From DASXZH01 sp963829965 (GTDB lineage Bacteria > Armatimonadota > Fimbriimonadia > Fimbriimonadales > Fimbriimonadaceae): 64,000 bases of DNA. The notes beneath the pieces were generated by a model, which had not been told where the DNA came from, searched no databases, and saw only the letters and a program-made list of their open reading frames with translations. Position 1 is the first letter of the stretch. Each line of letters starts with the position of its first letter. Position numbers and translations under genes: made by a program. The DNA is taken from assembly GCA_963829965.1 (NCBI GenBank), contig CAWHLK010000057.1, forward strand, positions 124,001 through 188,000, given 5' to 3'. Of the stretch, positions 24,605 through 33,851 are shown one piece after another.

Positions 24605-27382
24605 ATGCCGGAGCCAAAAAGATTGCCGCGCGATATCCGCTTGCTGGGTGACGCCCTTGGCGACGTGCTGAGAACCCAGGGAGGCTCGGACCTGCTGGAC
24701 AGGGTGGAGAAAATGCGCGGCCTTGCCAAGGCGCGTCGCATGAAAGAGGGGATCGAGGACGTCGAAGAGGGCCGCATCGGCACTTCGGACGACCCCGACC
24801 GCGACCTGGAGTCGATGGCGGAATCCATGGCCTACGAAGAGATCCTACCGGTTCTGAAGGCCTTCACCAGCTACTTCCAACTGGTCAACCTCGCCGAATC
24901 CAAAGAGATTGTTCGGGTCAACAAGGCACGCGCGCTGGAATCGGAGGGGGCGCCCCGCAAGGAGTCCATCCGGGAAGCAATACAAATACTCAGAGATCGA
25001 GATCATATCGGCGCCGCGCAACTAAAGGATCTGATCGCCAATCTGGACTTGCGCCTCGTTTTTACCGCCCACCCTACCGAAGCGCGAAGACGAAGCATTC
25101 AGGAGTGCCTCCACCGGATCTCCACCATGCTCTCGCAACTCGATACCGCCCTACCCGAGCATGAGCGGAACAGCCTTCACGACGATCTTGAGGCAGAGAT
25201 TGAAATCCTTTGGCAGACCGACGAGGTCCGCGAGACCCGACTCTCGGTAACGGACGAAGCACGAAACGTGCTTCATTACTTCAACCACACCCTGTGCCGG
25301 GTTTCCATGAGGCTCTACGCCGATCTCAGGGACGCCTTAGCCGAGTTTTATCCCGGCGAGGAGTTTCACATTCCCAGCTTCCTCAACTACGGCTCGTGGG
25401 TAGGCGGCGACCGCGATGGAAACGCCAATGTCAAGCTTCAACATACGATCCAGATCCTCGGCTTCCACCGATATCTGATTCTAAGCCAATACCTTGCGGA
25501 TGTCGGAGACCTGCGGTATCGGCTCAGCGAATCGAGAACGTATTCTCACGCTCCGGAAGCGCTGCTGCAGTCCCTCGAAGCGGACGCCAAGCAAATGCCC
25601 CAGATCGCGGCGCGCGTGCTTCCCAACGCTGCCGCCGAACCGTATCGCCAAAAGAGCTACTACATGACCGAGCGCCTTCGGCGATCGCTTGACGGGGAGC
25701 CGGGAGGATATGCGTCTGCTGAAGAGTTTGAGCGGGATCTTGTGCTCTTGAGAGACTCGCTGCAAGAAGGGAAGTCGGTAATGGCTGCCGGTCGCATCCT
25801 TGAGCCGCTCATCGTCAAAGTCCGGCTATTCGGATTCCACCTCGCGAAGCTCGATTTTCGTGATCACAAAACCCGCTTTGTGGCGGCAGTGGATTCGCTT
25901 TTTTCGTCCGCTGGCTTGGAGAAGCCCTCTTCTCTAGCCGAGAACGAAAGAATCGCTGCCCTTGAGCGCGAAATCGAAAACCCGCGCCCGTTGTACGGAC
26001 CTACCACAGAGCTGTCGGAAAGCGGCGAAGAAATCCTCGCTCTATTTAGATTTGTAAAACAAGAGATCGACAAAGGTGCACAATTCGGCTCAATCATCAT
26101 GTCCATGTGCTCCGGAGTGGGAGATGTGCTTACCATGCTTCTGCTCGCCAAGGAAGTCGGATTGTATCAACACGGAAGGTTGTCCCAAGTGGACCTGTAG
26201 CGGCCCTTTTTCGAAACTATTGGCGATCTTGTCGCCGCGCCCAAGGTGTTGGACGACCTGTTGACGAACCGCGTATACCGAAAGCATTTGGAACTCCGTG
26301 CGGGTCTTCAGGAGGTGATGGTCGGCTACTCGGACAGCACCAAGGATGGCGGCTACCTTACTGCTAATCTACATCTCTATGAAGCGCAAAAGAACCTGTC
26401 TCGCGTCGCGGCCAAGCACAAAATCAACCTGAGGCTTTTTCACGGCCGTGGGGGAGCAATCGGCCGCGGCGGCGGACCTGCCAACCGCGCTATTTTGGGC
26501 CAGCCCGCCGGAACCGTGCGAGGAAGGATCAAAGTGACCGAACAGGGCGAAGTCATTGCTTCGCGCTATTTCGATCAAGATATCGCCTATCGCAACCTCG
26601 AGCAGATGGTCAACGCCGTGCTGCTGGCCTCTTCGCCCAGAGACCGGGACTCGGAGATCTCCGGACTGCAAGAGTGGGAGGAAATCACAAGTAGGATGTC
26701 CGACGCGGCGATGGAGAAGTACCGCGCGCTTGTTTATGGCGATCCCGCGTTTCTCAGCTTCTTTTATGAGGCAACCCCGATGAACGAGCTTTCTCAGCTC
26801 AACATTGGCTCGCGTCCCGCCAGGCGGAGTGACTCGGCGAGAATCGAAGAGCTTCGCGCCATCCCCTGGGTTTTCTCGTGGATGCAAAGCCGCTTTGTTC
26901 TTCCCGGCTGGTTTGGCCTTGGAACCGGCCTTCACTCTTTTTCCAAGGGCGGCGAGGCGCAGCTCCAGACCCTGCGGGATATGTACGAGCACTGGGAGTT
27001 CTTCGCAACCACCATCGATAATGCCCAAATGTCGCTTGCAAAAGCGGACCTGGGCATCGCGGCACACTACGCGACTCTCGTTAAAAACGCGGACGATCGG
27101 GAGAGGATATTCGCCATTCTCACCCAGGAATTTGAACTTACAAAGCAGCAGATTCTCGCCATCACCAACCAGGAGGAGTTGCTCGGACACTCGCAGGTGC
27201 TTCAGAAGTCCATTCGCCTGCGAAATCCATACGTAGATCCGCTCTCCTACATGCAGGTCGAACTTCTCAGACGCCTAAGGGCGCTGCCTGAGGACCATGA
27301 CCGGAGCGTTCGGGCAAACCTCCTTGCGGGAACCTTGCTGTCAGTGAATGGGATTGCCGCCGGGCTGAAAAACACCGGCTGA
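24605..27382 (+). CDS. ppc: Phosphoenolpyruvate carboxylase, interrupted by an in-frame amber codon
   Basis: PEP carboxylase makes oxaloacetate from PEP and bicarbonate to refill the TCA cycle. The N-terminal part has TAHPTEARRRS (catalytic His), VGGDRDGN, and the middle FRDHKTRF; after the stop the frame continues with FFETIGDLVAAP, QEVMVGYSDSTKDGGYL, the glycine loop FHGRGGAIGRGGGP, and SRPARR. The C-terminus (RNPYVDPLSYMQVELLRRLR ... GIAAGLKNTG) is typical. TAG at 26198-26200 is in the same frame as both halves, so this is one gene of about 925 codons broken by a nonsense codon, not a frameshift. Total length is normal. ATG 24605 follows the repeat array closely, with no clear promoter in between. 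Confidence 0.88.
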
Positions 27383-27405
27383 AATCTTGAAAACCGAGCG
27401 CTTCT

Positions 27406-28845
27406 TTGCGAAGCAATCCGGCGTCCCTTCATCGAGATGTTCCACCCAGCACGATTTTCCTAGCGGTGATTACGGGACAGGCCCGGACCGGCCAAGCTCC
27501 CGCAACTCCGCAGACGCCGGCGCCTCAGCCTCCGGCGCAAACATCGCCGGCCACCGCGCCAGCCGCACAGGCGCCCGCGCCTCAAACCACGAATCTGGCT
27601 CCCCAGACCACTCAGGGCACAACCGCCGTGAGCGAGCCGGTCAACATGAACATGATTTTCGTCAAACCAATGGCCGTTGCCCAGCTTGGCCGTTTGGCGA
27701 TCACCCCTTATATCGACGGCAAAATCGCGCCTGAAGAATGGGACCCGCTTGCCACCAAGGACGGCGTGGACACCTACTTTGAGTGGGAGCCAAACAAGCT
27801 TTACTTCGCGGCGGCCAAGGTGCCGATCGGCCAGGACATGATCGTCAGTATCGACGGCCATGGCGATAGTTGGCTCGTGGGCCGGGACAACCTTGAGATC
27901 CGAGTTCACTGGCAAGGCGACCAACCCCAGGTAACGGAGCGCCTGCTGGACAACACTCCCGTGTCCGGCCCAACCTGGGTAGATGCCTCGAACTTCATGG
28001 AGAGCACCCACTACGCGAGCTCCGTCGACGCAAACGGCCACATGATCGAACTGTCCGTGAGCGATCCGGAAACGAACACTTTCCCGGAGTCTGCGGGCAA
28101 AACTGTGGGAATCCGGTTCGACTTCGTTCCCGAAGCGACCCCTCCTGCGGAACCCATGCTCCCGAGGGTGATGGTCCCCGCTAGGCTGCAGCTCGCAAGA
28201 GGAATCGACATTCCCGCCGGACTCTCGTGGAAGCCGGAGATCAACTACTCGGCCGTGGTTCCCGGCGAAGGGGACAAGATCCGTCTGGACTTTAACGGAA
28301 CCGACGATATCGGTATCAAGCGGATCGACATGCGAAGCGAGGGCCTTGCCCAGAACGAAACCGACTCCATGGGCGAGCCGTTCCCCGGGTTTGACAAAAA
28401 GGGCCGCGCTTTCGTGGACTATAAAACCAAGGTGCAATCCGATGCAACCCTTGGCTACCGCGTGCTGAAGGCTACGCTGCTCGACGCCAACGGCAAGATT
28501 TCCACGCTGGAAACCAGCTACGAAATCGCCCCGATCGTGTCGTTCGACTTCAACTCGAGGATCGTTCCAACTTCGACCGAGCCCCAAATCGCCAAGTTCT
28601 CAACGTTTATTCGGTCTCACACCACCAAGCGCATGACCGGCGTCTTCCACGTCTCTGTTCCCGAAGGTTGGAAGGTGAAGTCCGGAGAAGACATCCAGTT
28701 CCTGATCTACGATGCACGCGGGAGCAACCGCCAAGTCTTCGAGCTGGTGATCCCGCCGAACTTCAAAGGGACGGCGCCGATCAAACTGGTTGCCGATTTC
28801 GCCGGATCGCACGTAGAGCAAACCGCCTACGTGACCGTGGAATAG
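27406..28845 (+). CDS. Secreted CBM9/DOMON-like protein, unknown role
   Basis: The 479-residue frame starts uncertainly: its first residues do not form a clean signal peptide, but LAVITGQARTGQA around residues 19-31 resembles the end of one, so a frameshift or wrong start near 27406-27480 is likely. A long P/A/Q/T-rich linker (about 28-75) follows, then a CBM9-like beta domain (YIDGKIAPEEWDPL, YFEWEPNKLYFAAAK, DGHGDSWLVGRDNLEIRV). The C-terminal third (VSVPEGWKVKSGEDIQFLIY, IKLVADFAGSHVEQTAYVTV) looks like a NEW3/NPCBM-associated beta-sandwich. It probably binds carbohydrate at the surface or in the periplasm. It follows ppc by 24 bases and ends at a strong terminator. Confidence 0.7.
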   Translation: MRSNPASLHRDVPPSTIFLAVITGQARTGQAPATPQTPAPQPPAQTSPATAPAAQAPAPQTTNLAPQTTQGTTAVSEPVNMNMIFVKPMAVAQLGRLAITPYIDGKIAPEEWDPLATKDGVDTYFEWEPNKLYFAAAKVPIGQDMIVSIDGHGDSWLVGRDNLEIRVHWQGDQPQVTERLLDNTPVSGPTWVDASNFMESTHYASSVDANGHMIELSVSDPETNTFPESAGKTVGIRFDFVPEATPPAEPMLPRVMVPARLQLARGIDIPAGLSWKPEINYSAVVPGEGDKIRLDFNGTDDIGIKRIDMRSEGLAQNETDSMGEPFPGFDKKGRAFVDYKTKVQSDATLGYRVLKATLLDANGKISTLETSYEIAPIVSFDFNSRIVPTSTEPQIAKFSTFIRSHTTKRMTGVFHVSVPEGWKVKSGEDIQFLIYDARGSNRQVFELVIPPNFKGTAPIKLVADFAGSHVEQTAYVTVE

Positions 28846-28864
28846 GAATCATGTCGAAGAGAAG

Positions 28865-28900
28865 CGCTCCCGAGGCCGTCGGCTTCGGGAGCGTTTGAAT
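28865..28900 (+). terminator. Intrinsic terminator
   Basis: CGCTCCCGAGGCC (28865-28877) pairs with GGCTTCGGGAGCG (28881-28893) over 13 bp with one G-T pair, loop GTC, followed by TTTGAATT. It ends the ppc / CBM9-like transcript. Confidence 0.8.
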
Positions 28901-28990
28901 TGGGGGCCGCGCAAAGGGTGCATACCCTGATTACCCACTTACGACGCGAATCGCCATGTTCACTTTACAATCCCAGACCCCCCGAACGAA

Positions 28991-29037
28991 TCACGCGTCA
29001 CCCGTCACCCGTCACCCGTCACGCGTCACGCGTCACC
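28991..29037. repeat. 7-bp tandem array (CGTCACC/CGTCACG)
   Basis: About seven units of CGTCACC or CGTCACG run up to 10 bases before the ATG of the methylase gene. This is the same motif as the array split by the IS element, here with some G variants. Confidence 0.85.
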
Positions 29038-29046
29038 GGCCAGAAA

Positions 29047-30098
29047 ATGGTTAAATATCTGGGCTCCAAAAGAACGCTCGCAAACCAAATCGTTTGCCTG
29101 GCCGAGTCCTTCCCCGGTGCCCGTTCCGCTATTGATCTCTTTTCCGGCACGTCCCGTGTTGGCCATGCCTTCAAACACGCAGGCTTCCAGGTCTTTTCAA
29201 ACGACGTCAACAAATACGCCCACCTGCTCGCAACCTGCTATGTTCAAGCGGATCTAGAAGATGTCCGACGAGATGCGGAACTCCTCATCACGGAGCTCAA
29301 TAACCTGAAAGGTGAGCCCGGCTACTTCACCGAGACGTTCTGCAAACGCTCGCGATATTTCCAACCCCATAACGGCGAACGGATCGACGCGATCCGCGAA
29401 GCGATCGAGCGCAAAGCTTTGCCCGCGGAGTTGAAGGCGGTACTCATCGTAGCGCTCATGGAGGCAGCCGACCGCGTGGACTCCACCACGGGAGTGCAAA
29501 TGGCCTATCTCAAACAATGGGCCGCGCGCTCCTATAATGACCTTCAATTAGACTCCCGGCTGTGCTGCCTAGGGCAAATAACGGCAAAGGCGCGGCCCAT
29601 GAAGGTGACGTGTTCCAAGCGCTTGAGCACCTGGAAGCGGACATCGCCTATATCGACCCGCCCTACAACCAGCACTCTTACCTCGGCAACTATCATGTGT
29701 GGGAAACGCTCGCGCTATGGGACAAGCCGGAGGTTTACGGTATTGCCTGCAAGCGCGTTGACTGCCGAGAGCGGCAGAGCATCTTCAACTCCCGCCCAAG
29801 GTTTGCCGAGGCTCTAAGAAGAGTCATTGCGGAGGTAAAGGCGCCGATTCTCATCGTCTCGTTCAACAACGAAGGCTTTCTCAAGCGAGAAGAAATCGAG
29901 GAAATGATGGGAACGCGCGGGGAAGTGACCGTCGTGGAGAACGATTATAAGCGCTATGTGGGCGCGCAAATCGGGATCTACAACCCGCAAGGAGACAAGG
30001 TGGGTGAAGTCTCGCACCTCAACAACAAGGAGTATCTCTACGTCGTCGCGCCCGAATCCGTCCGATCATTCCAAGAGCCCCAACGGGCAGCAGTGTGA
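29047..30098 (+). CDS. D12-class (Dam-like) DNA adenine methyltransferase, one frameshift
   Basis: An N6-adenine methylase of the D12/Dam type. ATG 29047 gives MVKYLGSKRTLANQI (family start, K-Y-x-G-S-K), then the SAM motif AIDLFSGTSRVGHAFKHAG and NDVNKYAHLLA. At about 29550 the frame breaks (one base missing near CAATTAGAC) and continues as RLPAVLPRANN to the catalytic DPPYNQHSYLGNYHVWE. Both core motifs are therefore present. The upstream in-frame extension to 28900 only translates the 7-bp array. No restriction endonuclease gene is adjacent, so this looks like an orphan methylase. Its target is unknown. Confidence 0.85.
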
Positions 30099-30159
30099 GA
30101 GCCAGGTTGAGCCCGGGTGATGGTGCAGCGAAGTTGCAGGGGCACAACAGCCGACGAAT

Positions 30160-30345
30160 ACAGGAGGCCGTTAGCCCGGGGCATCACAAGCCGGGCATGA
30201 AGCCCCCCCTTCGCGTTCTCGCCCCGGAGAGGGGCAAAAGAGCTTAGCCGGCAGTTGAGCCGTAGGCGACACTGCCGGTAGACGCACCCCTATTTTCCGG
30301 GAGCCCCGCAGGGGCTCAAGATGCACGCCCACACTTCTTCGCGAA
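30160..30345. repeat. Dispersed hairpin-rich repeat, copy 1
   Basis: The core GAGCTTAGCCGGCAGTTGAG followed by CCGTAGGCGACACTGCCGGTAG (30240-30281) recurs at 62870-62911 with few changes. Around it are short hairpins with 3-5 base loops: GCCCC/GGGGC (30221-30235) and GAGCCCC GCA GGGGCTC (30301-30317). A GCCGTTAGC-like element precedes the core in this copy (30170-30178) and follows it in copy 2. The rest of 30099-30556 has no gene I can support. Confidence 0.6.
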
Positions 30346-30556
30346 GGATTTTCGCCCCGCCTCAAAAAATCGAAACATCCGTCGAATTCGGATATCGCGA
30401 AGCGACTATCGAACAAAGGCAGGTCCTTAGACCCAAACGTGGTGGCGCCGTCGAACATCATGAGGCAAGCTGGAGTCTGAATTCGTCTTTTTTGCTGGTT
30501 TCTTCCCAGGGCGCAAATCAAAATTCTGAGCAGAAAGGCCTAAGACGGTTAAGATA

Positions 30557-30586
30557 TTGAATGGCCGCTTTAGTTTTTATTATAAA
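30557..30586 (+). promoter_or_regulatory. Candidate promoter of the efflux operon
   Basis: TTGAAT (30557-30562) and TATAAA (30581-30586) with an 18-base spacer, in an A/T-rich stretch. The leader to the AbrB-type gene would be about 130 bases. A second, weaker candidate (TTGTCA at 30659) lies nearer the gene. Confidence 0.45.
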
Positions 30587-30722
30587 ATGGACGTCGTCAC
30601 ATAAAAAACGTGAGATTCATCATTTAAGATAAAGGGTGCTTTGATCGCTAACGCAAATTTGTCACCGACAGTATTAATCCTAAGAAGAATATGAAAAGTA
30701 TGAATTTGCTGCGGGGTGGACA

Positions 30723-30956
30723 ATGAGGTTCCGAAATTTCTATGGCTCCGTTACCGTGGGAGAACGCGGCCAAATCGTGATTCCCGCGGAAGCAAGGAAT
30801 GAAATGGAAATCCAGCCAGGGGACAAGCTGCTGGTGATGAAACATCCCATTCATAAGGGGTTGGTGGTTGTGAAGTTTGAAGCAATGAGAGAATTTCGAG
30901 AGGAATTGGACCATGGTTTGGACGAAGTTCGCCGGCACATTCAGGTGGAACTTTGA
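30723..30956 (+). CDS. AbrB/SpoVT-type DNA-binding regulator
   Basis: A 77-aa swapped-hairpin AbrB-family protein: SVTVGERGQIVIPAEARNEM and IQPGDKLLVMKHP are the signature; the last 25 residues form an amphipathic helix. It heads the tolC-adaptor-RND operon, and its stop overlaps the TTG start of tolC, so it is probably the operon's own regulator. Antitoxins of the MazE type share the fold, but no toxin gene is adjacent. GGGGTGG precedes ATG 30723. Confidence 0.85.
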   Translation: MRFRNFYGSVTVGERGQIVIPAEARNEMEIQPGDKLLVMKHPIHKGLVVVKFEAMREFREELDHGLDEVRRHIQVEL

Positions 30957-32354
30957 AGTCTTGGCTTTGGGCACTTTTGGTGCTGATTCCGCTATGGGGC
31001 ACAAGCCAAACGCAGACGCCGGACCAAGCCGGGCCCGTGCTGTCGCTCGACGAAGCCATTGGGGTCGCGGAGCATAATGCATTTTCTCTGAAGACCGCCG
31101 CTTCCGGCGTGGAACAGGCCCACCAGGGCGTGAATGCGGCGAAAGGGCTGCTCGGCCCAACTCTTTCGGCCAGCGCAAACTACACCCACATCCTCGACCA
31201 TTCGAACCTAGGGAACTTTTCGGGCGCCGGAACGACGGGGGCAACCACCGGAACAACCGGCTCGACCGGAACCTCGAGCCTGAGCGCATTGGACTTCGTG
31301 GACACCCAGGAAGCGATCATTTCGTTTTCGCTGCCGATCGATATCTCGGGCGTGATGCTCAAGGGAGTTCGGGCCGCGCAGGCTTCCTATAGCGCCTCCA
31401 AGGCAAACTTCGCCGCCGCCGACAACGACCTCCGCCTAAGCGTCAGACAGGCCTACTTTCAGATCGTTCAGGATAAGGCCCAAATCAACGTGGCCACCGA
31501 GAGCGTTCAAAACGCCCAGCAAACTCTCACTAACGCTCAGGAGAAACTGACCGCGGGAACCCTTGCCAGGTACGACGTGCTCCAGTACGAGACCCAGCTT
31601 TCCCAAAGCCAATCGGACCTGATCACCGCCCAGACCAATCTCGCCGTCGCCAAGGAGAACTTTAACAATATTCTCGCCCGGCCGATCAACACGCCGTTCG
31701 ACGTAGCCGATGTCACGGCACTGCCTGAAGTCACCGATTCACCCGAGAATCTTATTCAATCCGCAGTTGCAAACCGGCCGGATGTTCTGTCCCAAAAGGA
31801 AACCATTCAGTCTTTGAAATACCAAACCCAGGCGACGGAAGCCGGCATGGACCCGACATGCAGGTTGCGGCCCCTCCCACATCCGAATCTACGACCCGGG
31901 CACTTTCAACACCGAGTTTTACGAAACCGAAGCGTTCATCAACCTCAACATTCCCATTTGGGACTCGGGAGTAACGCGCGCCAAGGTCAAGGAGTCCCGG
32001 CAGCAGATCGTACAGGCGCAAATCGCGCTTGAAAAGCTGAAACTCAGCATTGCGCTTGAGGTCCAACAAGACCTGTCGAATCTGACCAGTTCGAAAGCCA
32101 AAATGGATGTGGCGCAGAAACAGGTTGACCAGGCCAAAGAGCAGTATCGTCTTGCGGTTGTGAGGGCAAATGCGGGCGAGGGGATCACACTCGACGTGAC
32201 AAACGCGCAAACTCAGTTGACGACGGCGGAGACCGGCTTGGTAAACGCCCGTTACGCGTACTTGATAGCGTATGCGGCTCTTCAGAGAGCCATCGATCAA
32301 GATGGAGCGAAGGTGCCTCCCATCGTGCCTCCGGTAGAGGGCAAAAAACTATGA
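30953..32354 (+). CDS. TolC-family outer membrane efflux protein, one frameshift
   Basis: An outer membrane channel of a tripartite pump. It has a signal peptide (about residues 1-18, WLWALLVLIPLWGTSQ), then LSLDEAIGVAEHN, long helical repeats with LRLSVRQAYFQIVQDKAQINVA and LTAGTLARYDVLQYETQLSQ, the OEP pattern. The frame changes at about 31855-31880 (an extra base) and continues with EFYETEAFINLNIPIWDSG and a second helical repeat ending RYAYLIAYAALQRAI. The TTG start overlaps the regulator's stop, and the end overlaps the adaptor ATG. A glycine/threonine-rich loop (residues about 85-105) is unusual. Confidence 0.86.
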
Positions 32355-33850
32355 ATTGGAATCGACTTTTAATTGTGCTGGCGATCGGTGCGGTCGCTTC
32401 GGCGGGGTGCGTGAACAGGGCGGCCCAGGCCCAGGCAAAAAGAACGCAGCAGATCGTTACCGATCCGGTAACACCGGTGGAAGCGACCCCCGTCACCACC
32501 AAGTCCTTGACTCAGACTATTGAGATCACGGGCACCGCAACCACAAGCGCGGATACCGATGTGGCGGCAAAGAACTCAGGACGTTTAACCGCAGTCTACG
32601 TTCAGGATGGAGATTCGGTGAGCACCGGTCAAATCATCGCCCAACAGGACACGAGCAATGTGCAGATCCAACTCCAGCAGGCTCTTGCCGGAGTTGCATC
32701 CGCCCGTTCAACCCTTTCTCAAGCGATCGCGAACGAACGAATCGGCCCCGACAAGAGCGAAGCCGCCGTGCTCCAGGCAAAGGCCCAACTCGCGCAGGCA
32801 CAGGCCGCGCTCGACAAGGATTTGAACGGCGCAAGGCCGGAAGAAAAAGCGCAGGCCGACGCCAACGTCGCTTCCGCAAAATCCACAATGGAGACCGCGA
32901 AAAAGCAGCGCGACCGGCAGCGCCAGCTGCTGGATCAGGGAGCGGTCAGCCAACAGGATTTCGACACCGCCGAGAACGCCTACGAAACCGCGGCCAGCTC
33001 TTACCAAAACATGGTCTCCGCGCAGCAGATCAGCCGCTCGTCCGTGAGAGTTGAGGATATTCAAGCGGCGAGGGACGGTGTCGCCGAAGCAAAGCAGGCC
33101 CTTGCGTCTGCTCAGGACCAGAAGAAACTGGACTCACTTTTCAAGGACCAAGTGGACGCGGCCAAAGCCGGCCTACAAAGCGCCGAATCCCAGGTGAACG
33201 CCGCCCGGCAGCTAATTGCCGACGCCCAGATCAGAGCCCCTTTCGCAGGTCGAATCGACGGCAAACCTGCTGAAGTTGGCACGGTTCTTGGCAGTGGTGG
33301 CATGGTCGCCCACTTGGTGGGCAAGGAAGGCGTGTACTTCCAGGGCCAGATCTCGGAAGACGATGTGGCCTCGATTTCCGACGGCAGCAAGGTAACCGTA
33401 AGCTTCGATGGTCTTCCTGGGGTCACGTTCCCCGCGCATGTCGAAAGCGTGGGGCCCAACGCTTCCACCTATGGCAGGCTCTTCTCGGTTAGAGTTCAGC
33501 TGGACGGCTCGACCGCCGGCATCAAGCCGGGAATGTTCGCGCGCGGCGAGGTCGTCGTCAAGAACATCGCCAATGCTCTGGTCGTGCCGTCCGCCTCCAT
33601 CGTTCAACAGGACAACGCGAATTACGTATTTGTAGTACAGGGCGGCAAGGCAAAGAGAACCGAGGTGAAGCCGGGCTTGGCGCAGGGGCAAGTTACCGAA
33701 GTGTCCGGAGTCAAACTCGGCGACGAGGTGGTAACGGTTGGCCAAACCGGTTTGGTAGACGGTTCATTGATCAAGGTCAAAGCCCCAGACACAACTGCAA
33801 GCCAGGCGAGCAGTTCCATGACGATGGGGAAAGGGATAAGGGGCACGTAG
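32351..33850 (+). CDS. RND periplasmic adaptor (HlyD/MFP family), lipoprotein
   Basis: A 499-aa membrane-fusion protein. The N-terminus is a lipoprotein signal (IVLAIGAVASAGC, Cys at about residue 19). The biotinyl-lipoyl half-motifs are GRLTAVYVQDGDSVSTGQII and DAQIRAPFAGRIDGKPAEVG, separated by an unusually long alpha-helical hairpin of about 200 residues rich in A, Q and K (about 105-290), followed by the beta-barrel (VYFQGQISEDDVASI) and membrane-proximal domain (NALVVPSASIVQQDNANYVFVV). It links the RND pump to TolC. The start overlaps tolC by ATGA; the RND gene follows after one base. Confidence 0.92.
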   Translation: MNWNRLLIVLAIGAVASAGCVNRAAQAQAKRTQQIVTDPVTPVEATPVTTKSLTQTIEITGTATTSADTDVAAKNSGRLTAVYVQDGDSVSTGQIIAQQDTSNVQIQLQQALAGVASARSTLSQAIANERIGPDKSEAAVLQAKAQLAQAQAALDKDLNGARPEEKAQADANVASAKSTMETAKKQRDRQRQLLDQGAVSQQDFDTAENAYETAASSYQNMVSAQQISRSSVRVEDIQAARDGVAEAKQALASAQDQKKLDSLFKDQVDAAKAGLQSAESQVNAARQLIADAQIRAPFAGRIDGKPAEVGTVLGSGGMVAHLVGKEGVYFQGQISEDDVASISDGSKVTVSFDGLPGVTFPAHVESVGPNASTYGRLFSVRVQLDGSTAGIKPGMFARGEVVVKNIANALVVPSASIVQQDNANYVFVVQGGKAKRTEVKPGLAQGQVTEVSGVKLGDEVVTVGQTGLVDGSLIKVKAPDTTASQASSSMTMGKGIRGT

Positions 33851-33851
33851 A

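Noticed and set aside
28900..29046. N-terminal extension of the DNA methylase
   Set aside because: It translates a terminator-flanking stretch and the 7-bp array; the conserved start is at 29047.
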